From contig SVMF01000009.1 in assembly GCA_015067565.1 (NCBI GenBank), forward strand, positions 1 to 64,000: a stretch of 64,000 bases of DNA. The letters are read 5' to 3'. The notes beneath the pieces were generated by a model, which saw only the letters and a program-made list of their open reading frames with translations, had not been told where the DNA came from and ran no database searches. A program made the position numbers and the translations under genes. Below are positions 53,956 through 63,164 of this stretch, in pieces; the stretch's first letter is position 1, and each line of letters begins with the position of its first letter. The DNA comes from Oscillospiraceae bacterium. GTDB lineage: Bacteria > Bacillota > Clostridia > Oscillospirales > Oscillospiraceae.

Positions 53956-54610
53956 AATGACTCGATTGATTGCGATTGTGATGGCGATTTTGCTTTTGAC
54001 AGCTTGCACTGCGAGCGAGAAAAAGGTGGAGGAAACCGAACTTATTAAGGAATCCGCTATGGCGGGTGGAGAACAGGACACTGAGGATGTAAAGACTGGT
54101 GATGATTCTGAGAATATTGCTGAGCAGTCCGTGCCCGCCGAGAGTGGAACCAACGGTGAAGAAGAGCTGCAGACAAGTGGGGGAGCACAACCCTCCGAGC
54201 CGGATAATCAATCCAGTGAACCACAAAGTGAAAATACTGACTCCGGAGCAACAAACATCCATTACGAGCCGTACCTTGCTGCGCTGTCATTGATGTCGCT
54301 TTCGCTGGAATATCCGGGCTTTGAGCTTGACGGTATTTATTTTGAGACCATTGTAGATGTGTCTGAAAAGTTTGAAAGCAAGGGCCTTTACATTTGTTTT
54401 AAAAGCGGCGGTGAGAGCTTGATCATTCGTGTGCTTCCGATGGAAAACGAACGTACCGAGCCTATGACACGCGATATTTTTGCCGATCAGGTCGGTTATG
54501 CAAGCTTTGATCTTGCCGATACCATGCCTGAGGGCCTCAAGCGAATGAGAGAAGAGGACTTTGCAAGCCTTTTGCCTGAGCTTACGGCCATCAAGGTTTT
54601 GATGCATTGA
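53948..54610 (+). CDS. Lipoprotein of the RiPP-like cluster
   Basis: 220 residues. The signal peptide ends with the lipobox LLTAC (about 19). A long acidic Glu/Ser/Asn-rich spacer (about 25-100) follows, then a compact C-terminal domain (about 100-220) beginning IHYEPYLAALSLM. The domain is not recognised. It overlaps the radical SAM gene by eight bases. Being exported, it may bind the mature product, give self-protection or be its target; this is inference. Confidence 0.7.
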   Translation: MNKMTRLIAIVMAILLLTACTASEKKVEETELIKESAMAGGEQDTEDVKTGDDSENIAEQSVPAESGTNGEEELQTSGGAQPSEPDNQSSEPQSENTDSGATNIHYEPYLAALSLMSLSLEYPGFELDGIYFETIVDVSEKFESKGLYICFKSGGESLIIRVLPMENERTEPMTRDIFADQVGYASFDLADTMPEGLKRMREEDFASLLPELTAIKVLMH

Positions 54611-54620
54611 GGGATAGACG

Positions 54621-54884
54621 ATGAAGCTAAAATATGAGCTTATGAGCCGTGAGATTATGGGGGAGTATGCCCTGATTCCGGTGGGGGACAGTGCAATTGC
54701 TATGGGCGGCATGATGATCACCAATGAGGTCGGTGCATTCTTGTGTGAAATGTTGCAGGTAGAAATGACGAAAGACGAACTTATTTCAGCACTCAGAGGC
54801 GAGTTTGACGTCGATCAGGCAACCGCCAATCAGGACGTTTCGGCCTTTCTTGAGCAGCTGGAAGGATGGGATTTATTAATTTAA
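54621..54884 (+). CDS. PqqD-like RiPP recognition element
   Basis: 87 residues, the size of PqqD. LSREIMGEYALIPVGDS is not complete here; what is visible is MSREIMGEYALIPVG, ITNEVGAFLCEML and EFDVDQATANQDVSAFLEQL, the usual three-helix/beta PqqD pattern. Such proteins bind precursor leaders and hand them to radical SAM enzymes. Its presence is the strongest support for calling this a RiPP cluster. It is the last gene before the terminator. Confidence 0.8.
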   Translation: MKLKYELMSREIMGEYALIPVGDSAIAMGGMMITNEVGAFLCEMLQVEMTKDELISALRGEFDVDQATANQDVSAFLEQLEGWDLLI

Positions 54885-54897
54885 CTTTAATGTGAAA

Positions 54898-54935
54898 GGA
54901 GCCCCTGCACTCCGATTCAGGGGCTCCGTTATTTT
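54898..54935 (+). terminator. Terminator of the RiPP-like cluster
   Basis: GGAGCCCCTG pairs with CAGGGGCTCC, followed by GTTATTTTG. Confidence 0.85.
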
Positions 54936-55018
54936 GCACAAAGAATTAAGGTTTGCTTTGCGAAATTGAATGGAAAACTGTTTATTAATCCGAAAAAATT
55001 GATTTTGGGAATTGTTGA

Positions 55019-55046
55019 TTGACTTTTTGTGCAAGTGTGTTAAAAT
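55019..55046 (+). promoter_or_regulatory. Promoter of the pilus operon
   Basis: TTGACT, 16 bases, TAAAAT with an extended TG before the -10. The leader to the first ATG at 55172 is about 120 bases and shows no clear structure. Confidence 0.7.
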
Positions 55047-55171
55047 GGTACAGGAAGGAGAGTTTCAGCGATTTACTTATTTGTGGATTTGCCGGGAACT
55101 TTCTATTATTTTGCTTAAAACGCCGTTTTTATTGCGTTTCTGACCACGATTGCTTGGAGACGATAGAAATC

Positions 55172-55795
55172 ATGACCAAAAAAGATTTGCGAAAACTCAG
55201 CAGGGCAGAGCTTCTTGAGCTTCTGATCGGACAGACAAAGGAAGTTTCGGCTTTGGAAGAGAAGCTTGCGCAGATGCAGCAGGAAAATGACCAGTTGAGC
55301 GCACAGCTCGCCGATCGGCAGATTGTGATGCAAGAGGCGGGTTCCATCGCGGAGGCCAGTCTTCGCCTGAATGGTGTGTTTGATACGGCTGAGAAAGCTG
55401 CGCAGGAATATCTTGAAAACATTCGCCTTCGCAATGAGGCGTTGAACTCCTTTGCACAAGAAGCTGAAGCTAAGATGCAGGCAAAGATCGATGCCATGAT
55501 GCAACAGGCACAAGCTGACGAAGCGGAAGCGCAAGCAAGGGTGGATGCGCTTTTGGCGCAGGCCGATCTGATCGAGACCGAGGCAAAACAGAAGGCTGAT
55601 GTGATCATTCTTGAGGCGCAGGAACGCAGCGAACGACTGGAAAGCGAAACCAAGAGCAGGTGTGATGAGATGCTCGCAAAGGCGGAGCGAGATTCGGATG
55701 CTTACTGGAAACAGGTTTCGAAAAGGTTTGGTGACTTTGTCAAACTGCGTGACGATGCAAGGGCAACACTTGCCGAAGAAATGAGACGAGTTTAG
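55172..55795 (+). CDS. Coiled-coil protein at the head of the pilus operon
   Basis: 207 residues, almost entirely helical with heptads rich in Ala, Glu and Gln. It has no signal peptide or TM helix, so it is probably cytoplasmic. ATG at 55172, with GGAG 11 bases upstream; an upstream extension has no ribosome site and unlikely codons. It shows loose similarity to DivIVA-like or ATP-synthase-b-like coils, but no family is claimed. It may position pilus assembly, which is inference from the operon. Confidence 0.65.
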   Translation: MTKKDLRKLSRAELLELLIGQTKEVSALEEKLAQMQQENDQLSAQLADRQIVMQEAGSIAEASLRLNGVFDTAEKAAQEYLENIRLRNEALNSFAQEAEAKMQAKIDAMMQQAQADEAEAQARVDALLAQADLIETEAKQKADVIILEAQERSERLESETKSRCDEMLAKAERDSDAYWKQVSKRFGDFVKLRDDARATLAEEMRRV

Positions 55796-55806
55796 GCGGA
55801 GTTTGA

Positions 55807-56388
55807 ATGGAAAAGAAAAAGATTGAGCTTCCATCCATCGAGGCTATGGAGGCTGAGCTCAAGCGAGTCAAATATCAAAAGCGTTATCGCAAGGTCATCC
55901 GCAGCACGATTTATACGCTCGTCACGGTTGCTGCGGTTGCGGTTCTGGTCGCAACGCTCTGGCTGCCTGTTTTGCAAATTCAGGGCAGTTCCATGACACC
56001 GACGCTTTATGATGGAAATATTGTGGTTTCCGTCAAGGACAGTACGTTTGAAACCGGCGAGGTTATCGCATTTTATTACAATAACAAAATCCTTGTGAAG
56101 CGAGTAATCGCACAACCCGGTGATTGGGTCGATATTGACGCCGACGGCACGGTGTTTGTCAACGGCGTCGAGCTCGACGAGCCTTACCTGCAGGAAAAGG
56201 CCTTGGGAGAATGCAACATTGAGCTTCCATACCAGGTTCCCGCGGCAAAGATCTTTGTTATGGGTGATCACAGAAGTGTTTCGGCAGACTCGAGAAATAC
56301 AGCTGTCGGTTGTGTTTCTGAAGAACAGATTGTCGGCAAGATTGTGTTTCGAGTTTGGCCATTATCTGAATTTGGATCGATAGGATAA
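55807..56388 (+). CDS. Signal peptidase I of the pilus operon
   Basis: 193 residues. One N-terminal TM helix (about 35-57) is followed by the catalytic Ser in QGSSMTPTLYDGN (about 62) and Lys in ILVKRVIA (about 98). The later box reads GDHRSVSADSRNTAVG. It is a second signal peptidase besides lepB, next to pilin genes. Pilus operons often carry a dedicated one that helps pilin export or assembly. Confidence 0.92.
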   Translation: MEKKKIELPSIEAMEAELKRVKYQKRYRKVIRSTIYTLVTVAAVAVLVATLWLPVLQIQGSSMTPTLYDGNIVVSVKDSTFETGEVIAFYYNNKILVKRVIAQPGDWVDIDADGTVFVNGVELDEPYLQEKALGECNIELPYQVPAAKIFVMGDHRSVSADSRNTAVGCVSEEQIVGKIVFRVWPLSEFGSIG

Positions 56389-56409
56389 ACGAAAGTTGGT
56401 GAGTCCTGA

Positions 56410-59400
56410 ATGAAATTTGATACGCTGCAGAGAGTGGCGAAGTACAGCAAAGCCCGAAAACGCAAAAAGCGTTGGCAAAAGCTGGTTACTTGTCTTGCTG
56501 CGGTTGTGGTGTTCTGCACAGCATATGCGCTGATCCTTCCGGCAATCACAAAGGAACGGCCAAAATATTGTGGTATGCAGGAGCATACGCACAGTGCCTC
56601 GTGCTATGAGGAGGGTCAGCGTCTGCTGACCTGTGATCCTGTTGTCGAGGGGCAGATGCTTCTGCATTCGCACAATGAGTTGTGCTACGATGCCCAGGGG
56701 AACCTGATCTGCATGCTTGAGGAACTTACAGGTCATACGCATGGGATGCAATGCTTCGAGCTGGATCTGGTCTGTGTCAGCGACGACGAAGCGCATACGC
56801 ATACGGATGGATGCTATGCAGCTCGCAGCTTGTGCAATCTTCCAATGGCACACAGCCATACAGACACCTGCTATGCAGAAGGCAAGCTGATCTGTCCTTA
56901 TCCCGAAATTTTGGAGCACGTACATAACGATGCCTGCTTCACAAGGGTTGATGCGACGCTGCTTTGCGAAAAGACGGAGCATGTTCATGATGAGAACTGC
57001 TTGGTTGATCGAACGGCAGATGTCGAAAGGGAAGAGGATTGGCTTGAGACCCTCCCGAAAGAGGAACTGAGTGAAAACTGGGCGCTCGATACGCTGAGCA
57101 TTGCAGAGAGCCAGCTTGGCTATCAAGAGAGCAAAGAGAACTACGAGATACTGCCGTCCGGTGTCAAGAAGGGCTACAGTCGCTATGGCGCATGGTACGG
57201 CGACCATTACGGCGACTGGTGCGCAATGTTTGTCAGCTTCTGTCTGAACTACGCAGAGGTCGATTCCGAGTTCCTGCCCTTTGAGGCCAACTGCCAGACT
57301 TGGGTGGAAAAGCTCGAGGAGCTTGAACTTTATCATAAGGCGAATGAATATCCTGCCGGACCCGGCGATATTATCTTCTTTGATTATGAGGGGGATGAGA
57401 GCGCTGATCATGTAGGCATTGTTGTTGAAATTATTGAACCGGATGAGAAGGAAAAAGACAAGCTTCCTGTCATCAAAACGATTGAGGGCAACTCCAGCAA
57501 CTGCGTTGAGTATAAGGAATATTCGGTAGCTGACCGCAAACTGATGGGCTACTGCGACGTGGACAAGGCTCAGCGCAATTATATCGAAAAATGCGTACAT
57601 ACCAAAACCTACGAGACTGAGTTGTTCCGCGTGAGTGCGAGCTATGTAGCTGCGGCTGGGATTCCTGAGGAAGCGGAGCTGATGGTTCGCAGCATCATGC
57701 CGGATACCGCAATTTATGGAAGCTGCCATGCGGATGCAGAAGCATTTTTGGGAGCTGATTGTGCAGACGTGGTAAGCTGTAAAATTACCGATTTTAAGCT
57801 ATATGACATCTGCTTCACGCTCGATGGACAGGAGATAGAGCCATCGTCTTGGGTAGATGTTGAAATTCAACTCCACGATGCACAATTGAGTGCAAATGAA
57901 TCGGTTACTGTGATCCATTATCGTGATGATGGTGTTGAGATTCCGGATGATGTTGCGTTCACGACCTATGACAGCGGCCTTACAACCAGCTTTGAGACAG
58001 ATAGCTTCTCTCTGTTTGCTGTTGTTACAACACAAGAACAGGTCGTACCCATTATCTGCCTGAACAAATTCAGCATCACAAGCACCAATATTCAGTCCTT
58101 GGCGGGTAGACGATATATGATCACTGCCGGCGATTATGCGTTGGCTCTGAGCGACGACCAAATGCTTGCTACTGAGCTTACTGTTGCTCAGACAGATGAT
58201 CGCAGAACGGCTTCTGAGGAGCTTGTGTGTTGGGAATTTGAACAGAGCTCTGGTACAAGGTATTATATCAAGACAGTTCGAAACGATACAAATTATTACC
58301 TAAGTATCGCAGATACCGCATTCGAGGTAGTGACGGAAAAGGGTGATGCTACCGTTTTCACAGCTACACGCAGCGGTACAAACCTTACAATTGCAAACGG
58401 TAGCTTGTATCTAAACCTTTCGGATGTCGGTGTGAGCGCCGGAACTTCTTCTAATCTGAGCCTCTACACGATCCCTTCGGGAGAGTTTACAGTCACTTTC
58501 GATGGTCAGATTGGTAAAGCTGCTTATTTTATGAACAGCGGACAGAGCCAAACTTATAAGTTTGATGATTCGAAGAAGTGGGATGTCAAAACTACCAACA
58601 ACGGTTATGTGACGTTGCCCACCGCAGAGGAGACACAGACTCCGGGCAATTATCCGTTGAAGCTGAATGGTTGGTATGACATTATCAACAAGGTCTTTTA
58701 CGACAGCTCTATGCTTGGACAGCAGATTCGTGTTACAAATAATACGATTTTCTATCCGGAATGGATCCCAGCTTCGTACGATATTGGACGTGATGTGAAT
58801 GTCATCAAGGGTCAGCCCGATACAAGCGATTTTATCCAGACACATGTTTACGATTACACCGAGCTTTTTAATACGCATAGCGCAAATTATAATGAGTCTA
58901 CGAAAGCTTGGGAATTTGATCCGAACAGCGAGCTTGGATTTATCTTCTTCGATTATCTTACCACAGGCAATATAGGTAACATCAGCAACAAAAACCAGGC
59001 GGTTGATGGTGTTACGGTAAATGCCGAAAAAACGAACGGTAGACGTGGGTCATCTACGAGCTTCCCCGGCACGATAACCACGGGCATCGCAAATGATCAG
59101 CGACTTGAAGCGCTTTTCGGCACAAAGCCTCTGGCCGGCAGACACAATGTCGGTGAGGCGGACTGGCTGTACAGTTTTGATCCGGATACCGGTTTTTACT
59201 ACTATAATAGTGCGAAAAATGCCGCTTCCTACAATCAAAGCGAGCAACGCTTCTATGTTTATGACTATGTTGTCAATATTGACAGCCAGAACAGCTTGAA
59301 TGACTTCTTGCCGCTTAATTACGGCCAGCATCAGTATGCCGAGAAGGATAATGAGGCGAATTACTGGTTTGGTATGAAGAGCGAGATTACATTCTATCTG

Positions 59401-61470
59401 CCGGATGACAGTGGTAGCGGAAAGAATAAGTCTACGAACGGAACGGATATGCAGCTTCGCTTCTCGGGTGACGATGATATTTGGATTTTCATTGATGACA
59501 ATCTCGTTCTTGACCTGGGCGGCGTGCATGATGTCGTTTATGGCGAGGTTAATTTCTCGACCGGTAAGGTTACGACAGGACAAGCTCTTTCTTCAAGTGC
59601 TATTGCGCAAGACACAGCACCTTCTTATGCGGATATGCCCGGTGTTACCTATGGCGCAGCCGGAGTTACCACGATGGATCTTCCTGATGTGATTGAGGGA
59701 GGTAAGGAGCACAAAATCACGATCTATTACTTGGAGCGTGGATCCTCGCTCTCGAACTGTGCAGTCTACTTTAATCTTTCTCCTGCCTACGAGCTTCAGA
59801 TTACGAAGACAGATCCGAGCTTGAATGAGGAGGGAGCACATGACAACCTTCCGGGGAAACCACTCGCTGGAGCTCAATTCCAAGTCTTTGATGATGCGGC
59901 ATGCACAACTCCCTCTACACTGTACATCATTGGCGAGGACGGCAGCAGAGTGGAAAGCGTCGACTCCATATTTACCACAGGTGCTGACGGTATCGTGAGA
60001 TGCTGGGGACTGTTCCCGAATAAAACATACTACATAAAAGAGATCAAACCACCGAGTGGATATCCCGGTATGTCGGAATATCTTATTAAGATTGACCTGA
60101 ATGCTGTTGGTGAGGCTGTTATTGTCACGCTTGACAGCAACGGTAGCGAGTGGAAATTTGCCGATGCATATTACCGTTCAAGCGAAAACGAGCATCTGAT
60201 CCATATTGATGTTTATAATGAGAAATTTATAACTTCTCAGGAAGATGCCCACCGTTCCTTGTCTGTAATGAAGGAATGGGCGGAGGGCAGTGAAAACATT
60301 CCGGATGAGATCGAGGTCACACTTCTTGCAAACGGGGAACCTACGAACCGAAAGCTCACCATTGGCAAGGAAGATGACTGGAAAGCGACCTTCTATTACC
60401 TGCCGGTCAGAGATGCTGATGGTAAGGAAATCGAGTATTCGGTTGTCGAAACTTCTGTGATCGGCTTTGTACCGAGCTATGAGTATGTGGAGGGAGAGAA
60501 GTACACCGTTGTTGTTCAAGAGGCTAACTGGGGAACGGTTACAACACTTGAAGACGGTAAGACATATCGTTTCGTTGCCAGCAGCAGAGCGGTTTCGAAC
60601 GAAGGTGGAAGTTCACTCGTGGCACATACGCCTTCGGAAACAGATACCGAGCAACAGTGGATTGCGCATTATGTGACGAATGGATTCCTGCTGCAAAATG
60701 TTGCGCACCCGACGCGCTATATGTCTATCAGCACATCAAGTGCTACAGCGGTTGTGGGATCTAACGGTAATGAACCAAGCGGAAACAATGTCACGATCAA
60801 TCTTACCAATGGATCACTGAAATCAAGGGCTACCAGCGTTGGCCGCAATGCTTCTCTGTATTACAGCAATGGCAGCTATAGAGGTAGTGCGTGGAGTTCA
60901 ACCTCGTTTACAACCTACGTTTACAACGAGGCAATTGTGGAAGAAGTTGACAATCCTCCGTACTGGAAGGTTACGAACACACCGCGACCGACGCACATAA
61001 ACATACCGATACAAAAGAATTGGGACCGTACGCTTCCGGGCTCAAGCAAGAAGGAGGTTACCTTCAGCCTTTACTATGTGGCAGAGGGTAAGAATCCTGA
61101 ACTTAAGGGCACGATTGCGTTGAATGAACAGAATGTTTGGTTTAACGAATTTGTGAATATGCCCGTTCCTGAGGAGGGCGCATTCTACTGTGTCATAGAA
61201 AATACGACGGAATTTGATGTGCGATATGGCGATAACCTCGTTAAGATCATCATCGACGGAAAACTGAGAGAGGCTTCCAAGGTTGTTCTTGACGATGAAG
61301 GGAAAGCGGTACAGGTTGATATTACCAACAGCTTCCTTCTGGTCATGCCCGCCACAGGTGGGGTCGGTACCCAATGGTATACAATAGGAGGACTTGTGTT
61401 GATCGTTGCAAGTTTGCTCCTGATGTATAAACGTCAAAAATGCAGAAAGGAGGATTATATATCTTCCTAA
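56410..61470 (+). CDS. Giant sortase-anchored adhesin with CHAP and pilin-type domains
   Basis: 1686 residues, the likely pilus tip. Order: signal/TM (about 22-42); seven H-x-H-x3-C motifs (about 55-200), for example EHTHSASCYEE and AHTHTDGCYA, most paired with a second Cys; a CHAP amidase-like domain (about 233-345; Cys in GDWCAMFVSF, His in ADHVGIVVE); a long Ig-like region; a fibro-slime/PA14-like domain (about 945-1125, SGDDDIWIFIDDNLVLDLGG); SpaA/CnaB domains (about 1125-1350 and 1530-1645, with YYIKEIKPPSGY); and the sorting signal MPATG (about 1646), then a TM helix and a basic tail. It may bind and cut peptidoglycan or host ligands. Confidence 0.88.
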   Translation: MKFDTLQRVAKYSKARKRKKRWQKLVTCLAAVVVFCTAYALILPAITKERPKYCGMQEHTHSASCYEEGQRLLTCDPVVEGQMLLHSHNELCYDAQGNLICMLEELTGHTHGMQCFELDLVCVSDDEAHTHTDGCYAARSLCNLPMAHSHTDTCYAEGKLICPYPEILEHVHNDACFTRVDATLLCEKTEHVHDENCLVDRTADVEREEDWLETLPKEELSENWALDTLSIAESQLGYQESKENYEILPSGVKKGYSRYGAWYGDHYGDWCAMFVSFCLNYAEVDSEFLPFEANCQTWVEKLEELELYHKANEYPAGPGDIIFFDYEGDESADHVGIVVEIIEPDEKEKDKLPVIKTIEGNSSNCVEYKEYSVADRKLMGYCDVDKAQRNYIEKCVHTKTYETELFRVSASYVAAAGIPEEAELMVRSIMPDTAIYGSCHADAEAFLGADCADVVSCKITDFKLYDICFTLDGQEIEPSSWVDVEIQLHDAQLSANESVTVIHYRDDGVEIPDDVAFTTYDSGLTTSFETDSFSLFAVVTTQEQVVPIICLNKFSITSTNIQSLAGRRYMITAGDYALALSDDQMLATELTVAQTDDRRTASEELVCWEFEQSSGTRYYIKTVRNDTNYYLSIADTAFEVVTEKGDATVFTATRSGTNLTIANGSLYLNLSDVGVSAGTSSNLSLYTIPSGEFTVTFDGQIGKAAYFMNSGQSQTYKFDDSKKWDVKTTNNGYVTLPTAEETQTPGNYPLKLNGWYDIINKVFYDSSMLGQQIRVTNNTIFYPEWIPASYDIGRDVNVIKGQPDTSDFIQTHVYDYTELFNTHSANYNESTKAWEFDPNSELGFIFFDYLTTGNIGNISNKNQAVDGVTVNAEKTNGRRGSSTSFPGTITTGIANDQRLEALFGTKPLAGRHNVGEADWLYSFDPDTGFYYYNSAKNAASYNQSEQRFYVYDYVVNIDSQNSLNDFLPLNYGQHQYAEKDNEANYWFGMKSEITFYLPDDSGSGKNKSTNGTDMQLRFSGDDDIWIFIDDNLVLDLGGVHDVVYGEVNFSTGKVTTGQALSSSAIAQDTAPSYADMPGVTYGAAGVTTMDLPDVIEGGKEHKITIYYLERGSSLSNCAVYFNLSPAYELQITKTDPSLNEEGAHDNLPGKPLAGAQFQVFDDAACTTPSTLYIIGEDGSRVESVDSIFTTGADGIVRCWGLFPNKTYYIKEIKPPSGYPGMSEYLIKIDLNAVGEAVIVTLDSNGSEWKFADAYYRSSENEHLIHIDVYNEKFITSQEDAHRSLSVMKEWAEGSENIPDEIEVTLLANGEPTNRKLTIGKEDDWKATFYYLPVRDADGKEIEYSVVETSVIGFVPSYEYVEGEKYTVVVQEANWGTVTTLEDGKTYRFVASSRAVSNEGGSSLVAHTPSETDTEQQWIAHYVTNGFLLQNVAHPTRYMSISTSSATAVVGSNGNEPSGNNVTINLTNGSLKSRATSVGRNASLYYSNGSYRGSAWSSTSFTTYVYNEAIVEEVDNPPYWKVTNTPRPTHINIPIQKNWDRTLPGSSKKEVTFSLYYVAEGKNPELKGTIALNEQNVWFNEFVNMPVPEEGAFYCVIENTTEFDVRYGDNLVKIIIDGKLREASKVVLDDEGKAVQVDITNSFLLVMPATGGVGTQWYTIGGLVLIVASLLLMYKRQKCRKEDYISS

Positions 61471-61526
61471 TGCGTACAAATTCGCTCAAAAATTCAATCT
61501 GATAAAACATGAAAGGAAAAATTGTC

Positions 61527-63098
61527 ATGAAAAAAGCATTTAGCATTCTCTTGGCACTGGCTCTCATTTTGAGCCTGTCCAGCTTCGTAATGGCTGCAAA
61601 CATTACGATTAAAGACGGAGCAGCAGGCTCTGAGTATGCAGCATACCGTATTTTGAACGCAACCGACGGTGGCGAAGGCAAATTTGCATATACCCTCAAC
61701 GACAAGTATGCTGACATCCTCTACGCTGTCACCGGCAAGAGCGACCTGGCGGACATCATTGAATACATTTCCGCACTTGATTCCGATGGCGTTCGCGCAT
61801 TCTCTGATGCAACCTACAAGGCTATCATCGAGGCTGATCCCGCTCTTGATGCAGACTACACCTCAGTCGATGGTACATTTGCTAATGTCGAGCAGGGCTA
61901 CTACCTGATCGCTGAGAGCAAGGTTGGCGACATGACTGATACCTTCTCTCTGGTTATGCTTACCACTGCAGGCAAGGAAAATGTTACGATCAAGTCTAAG
62001 GAAGACAAGCCTACCGTTCAGAAGCAGGTTATGGAGAAGAATGACTCCACCGACTTTGAGGTTTGGGGCGACAGTGCCGACTACGACTTCAACGATACCA
62101 TTCCTTACACCATCACCGGCAGAATCTCTAATAAGTATGACAACTATAGAAGCTACTACTATAGCATCAATGACTCTATGGAAGACGGCCTGACCTTCAA
62201 CCGGGATGCTAAGATTTATGTTGCTAATGGCGACGAAATGTACGAGGTAACCGAGTATTTCAAGCTCACCGTTACCACCAGCGAAAACACCGGCTACGCA
62301 AACGGCTTCACTGCTGAGTGCAACCTGAAGGAACTGGACGAAGAGTGCGACGAGTTCGTTATCACTTCCGATAGCCTGATTCTTGTTGAGTATTCTGTCA
62401 CCCTGAATGAACACGCCATTGCAGGACCTGAGGGCAATAAGAACACTGTATACCTCGAGTACGAAAACGATCCGTACAACGAAGGTGACGGCGACATTAA
62501 CACTCCCGATAAACCCGGTGAGGGCGAAGACGATGACGATGACGATAAGCCCGGCCAGACCGAAGGCGACACCAACATTGTTTTCACTTATGACCTGGTT
62601 CTGAACAAGGTTGACAAGGATGGCAATGCACTGGAAGGCGCAGGTTTCACACTCTTTAAGTGGATCAACAACGACGGTCAGGAGTACTGGGAGAGAGTCG
62701 GCGAGGAGATCACCGGCGTTACCACATTCTACTATGAGAGCATCGACAACGGCAAGTATAAGCTGGTTGAGACCAAGGTTCCTGAAGGCTACAACAGATG
62801 CGAAGACCTGATCTTTGAGGTCGTCGGCGACTACGACACCACGAAGGATCCCGTTGAGCTGACCAGGCTTTATGTTGTCAATGAGGACGGCGAGGATATC
62901 TCCACTGAGGAGAATACTCTCTTCATTGCAAATCTTGAGATGGGCACCGTTACAACCAACATCGTTAACCACACTGGTGCTGAGTTGCCCGAGACCGGTG
63001 GCATGGGCACTACCATGATCTATATTGCCGGCGCTGTTCTGCTCGTTGGCGCAATCGTGCTTCTGGTTGCTAAGAAGCGCATGAACTCTGCTGAGTAA
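61527..63098 (+). CDS. SpaA-type backbone pilin
   Basis: 523 residues. The signal peptide (about 1-22, LSSFVMAAN) is followed by N-terminal and middle CnaB-like domains (KPTVQKQVMEK near 165). An acidic linker (GEGEDDDDDDKPGQ) and a last SpaA domain follow (YDLVLNKVDKDGNALEG ... YKLVETKVPEGYNR; the Lys and Glu suit an isopeptide bond). The sorting signal LPETG (about 487) ends it with a TM helix and basic tail. Codons are strongly biased, as for a very abundant protein. The ATG at 61527 is nine bases after AAAGGA. Confidence 0.9.
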   Translation: MKKAFSILLALALILSLSSFVMAANITIKDGAAGSEYAAYRILNATDGGEGKFAYTLNDKYADILYAVTGKSDLADIIEYISALDSDGVRAFSDATYKAIIEADPALDADYTSVDGTFANVEQGYYLIAESKVGDMTDTFSLVMLTTAGKENVTIKSKEDKPTVQKQVMEKNDSTDFEVWGDSADYDFNDTIPYTITGRISNKYDNYRSYYYSINDSMEDGLTFNRDAKIYVANGDEMYEVTEYFKLTVTTSENTGYANGFTAECNLKELDEECDEFVITSDSLILVEYSVTLNEHAIAGPEGNKNTVYLEYENDPYNEGDGDINTPDKPGEGEDDDDDDKPGQTEGDTNIVFTYDLVLNKVDKDGNALEGAGFTLFKWINNDGQEYWERVGEEITGVTTFYYESIDNGKYKLVETKVPEGYNRCEDLIFEVVGDYDTTKDPVELTRLYVVNEDGEDISTEENTLFIANLEMGTVTTNIVNHTGAELPETGGMGTTMIYIAGAVLLVGAIVLLVAKKRMNSAE

Positions 63099-63114
63099 TT
63101 GATGCCTGTTGTAA

Positions 63115-63140
63115 CGTGGGGAGGGTAATCCCTCCCCACG
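63115..63140 (+). terminator. Stem-loop between pilin and sortase genes
   Basis: CGTGGGGAGGG-TAAT-CCCTCCCCACG, a perfect 11-bp GC-rich stem with no T-run. It may protect the pilin mRNA or lower sortase expression. Confidence 0.65.
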
Positions 63141-63164
63141 AGATAAGCGTTAGGAGAGCCCAGG

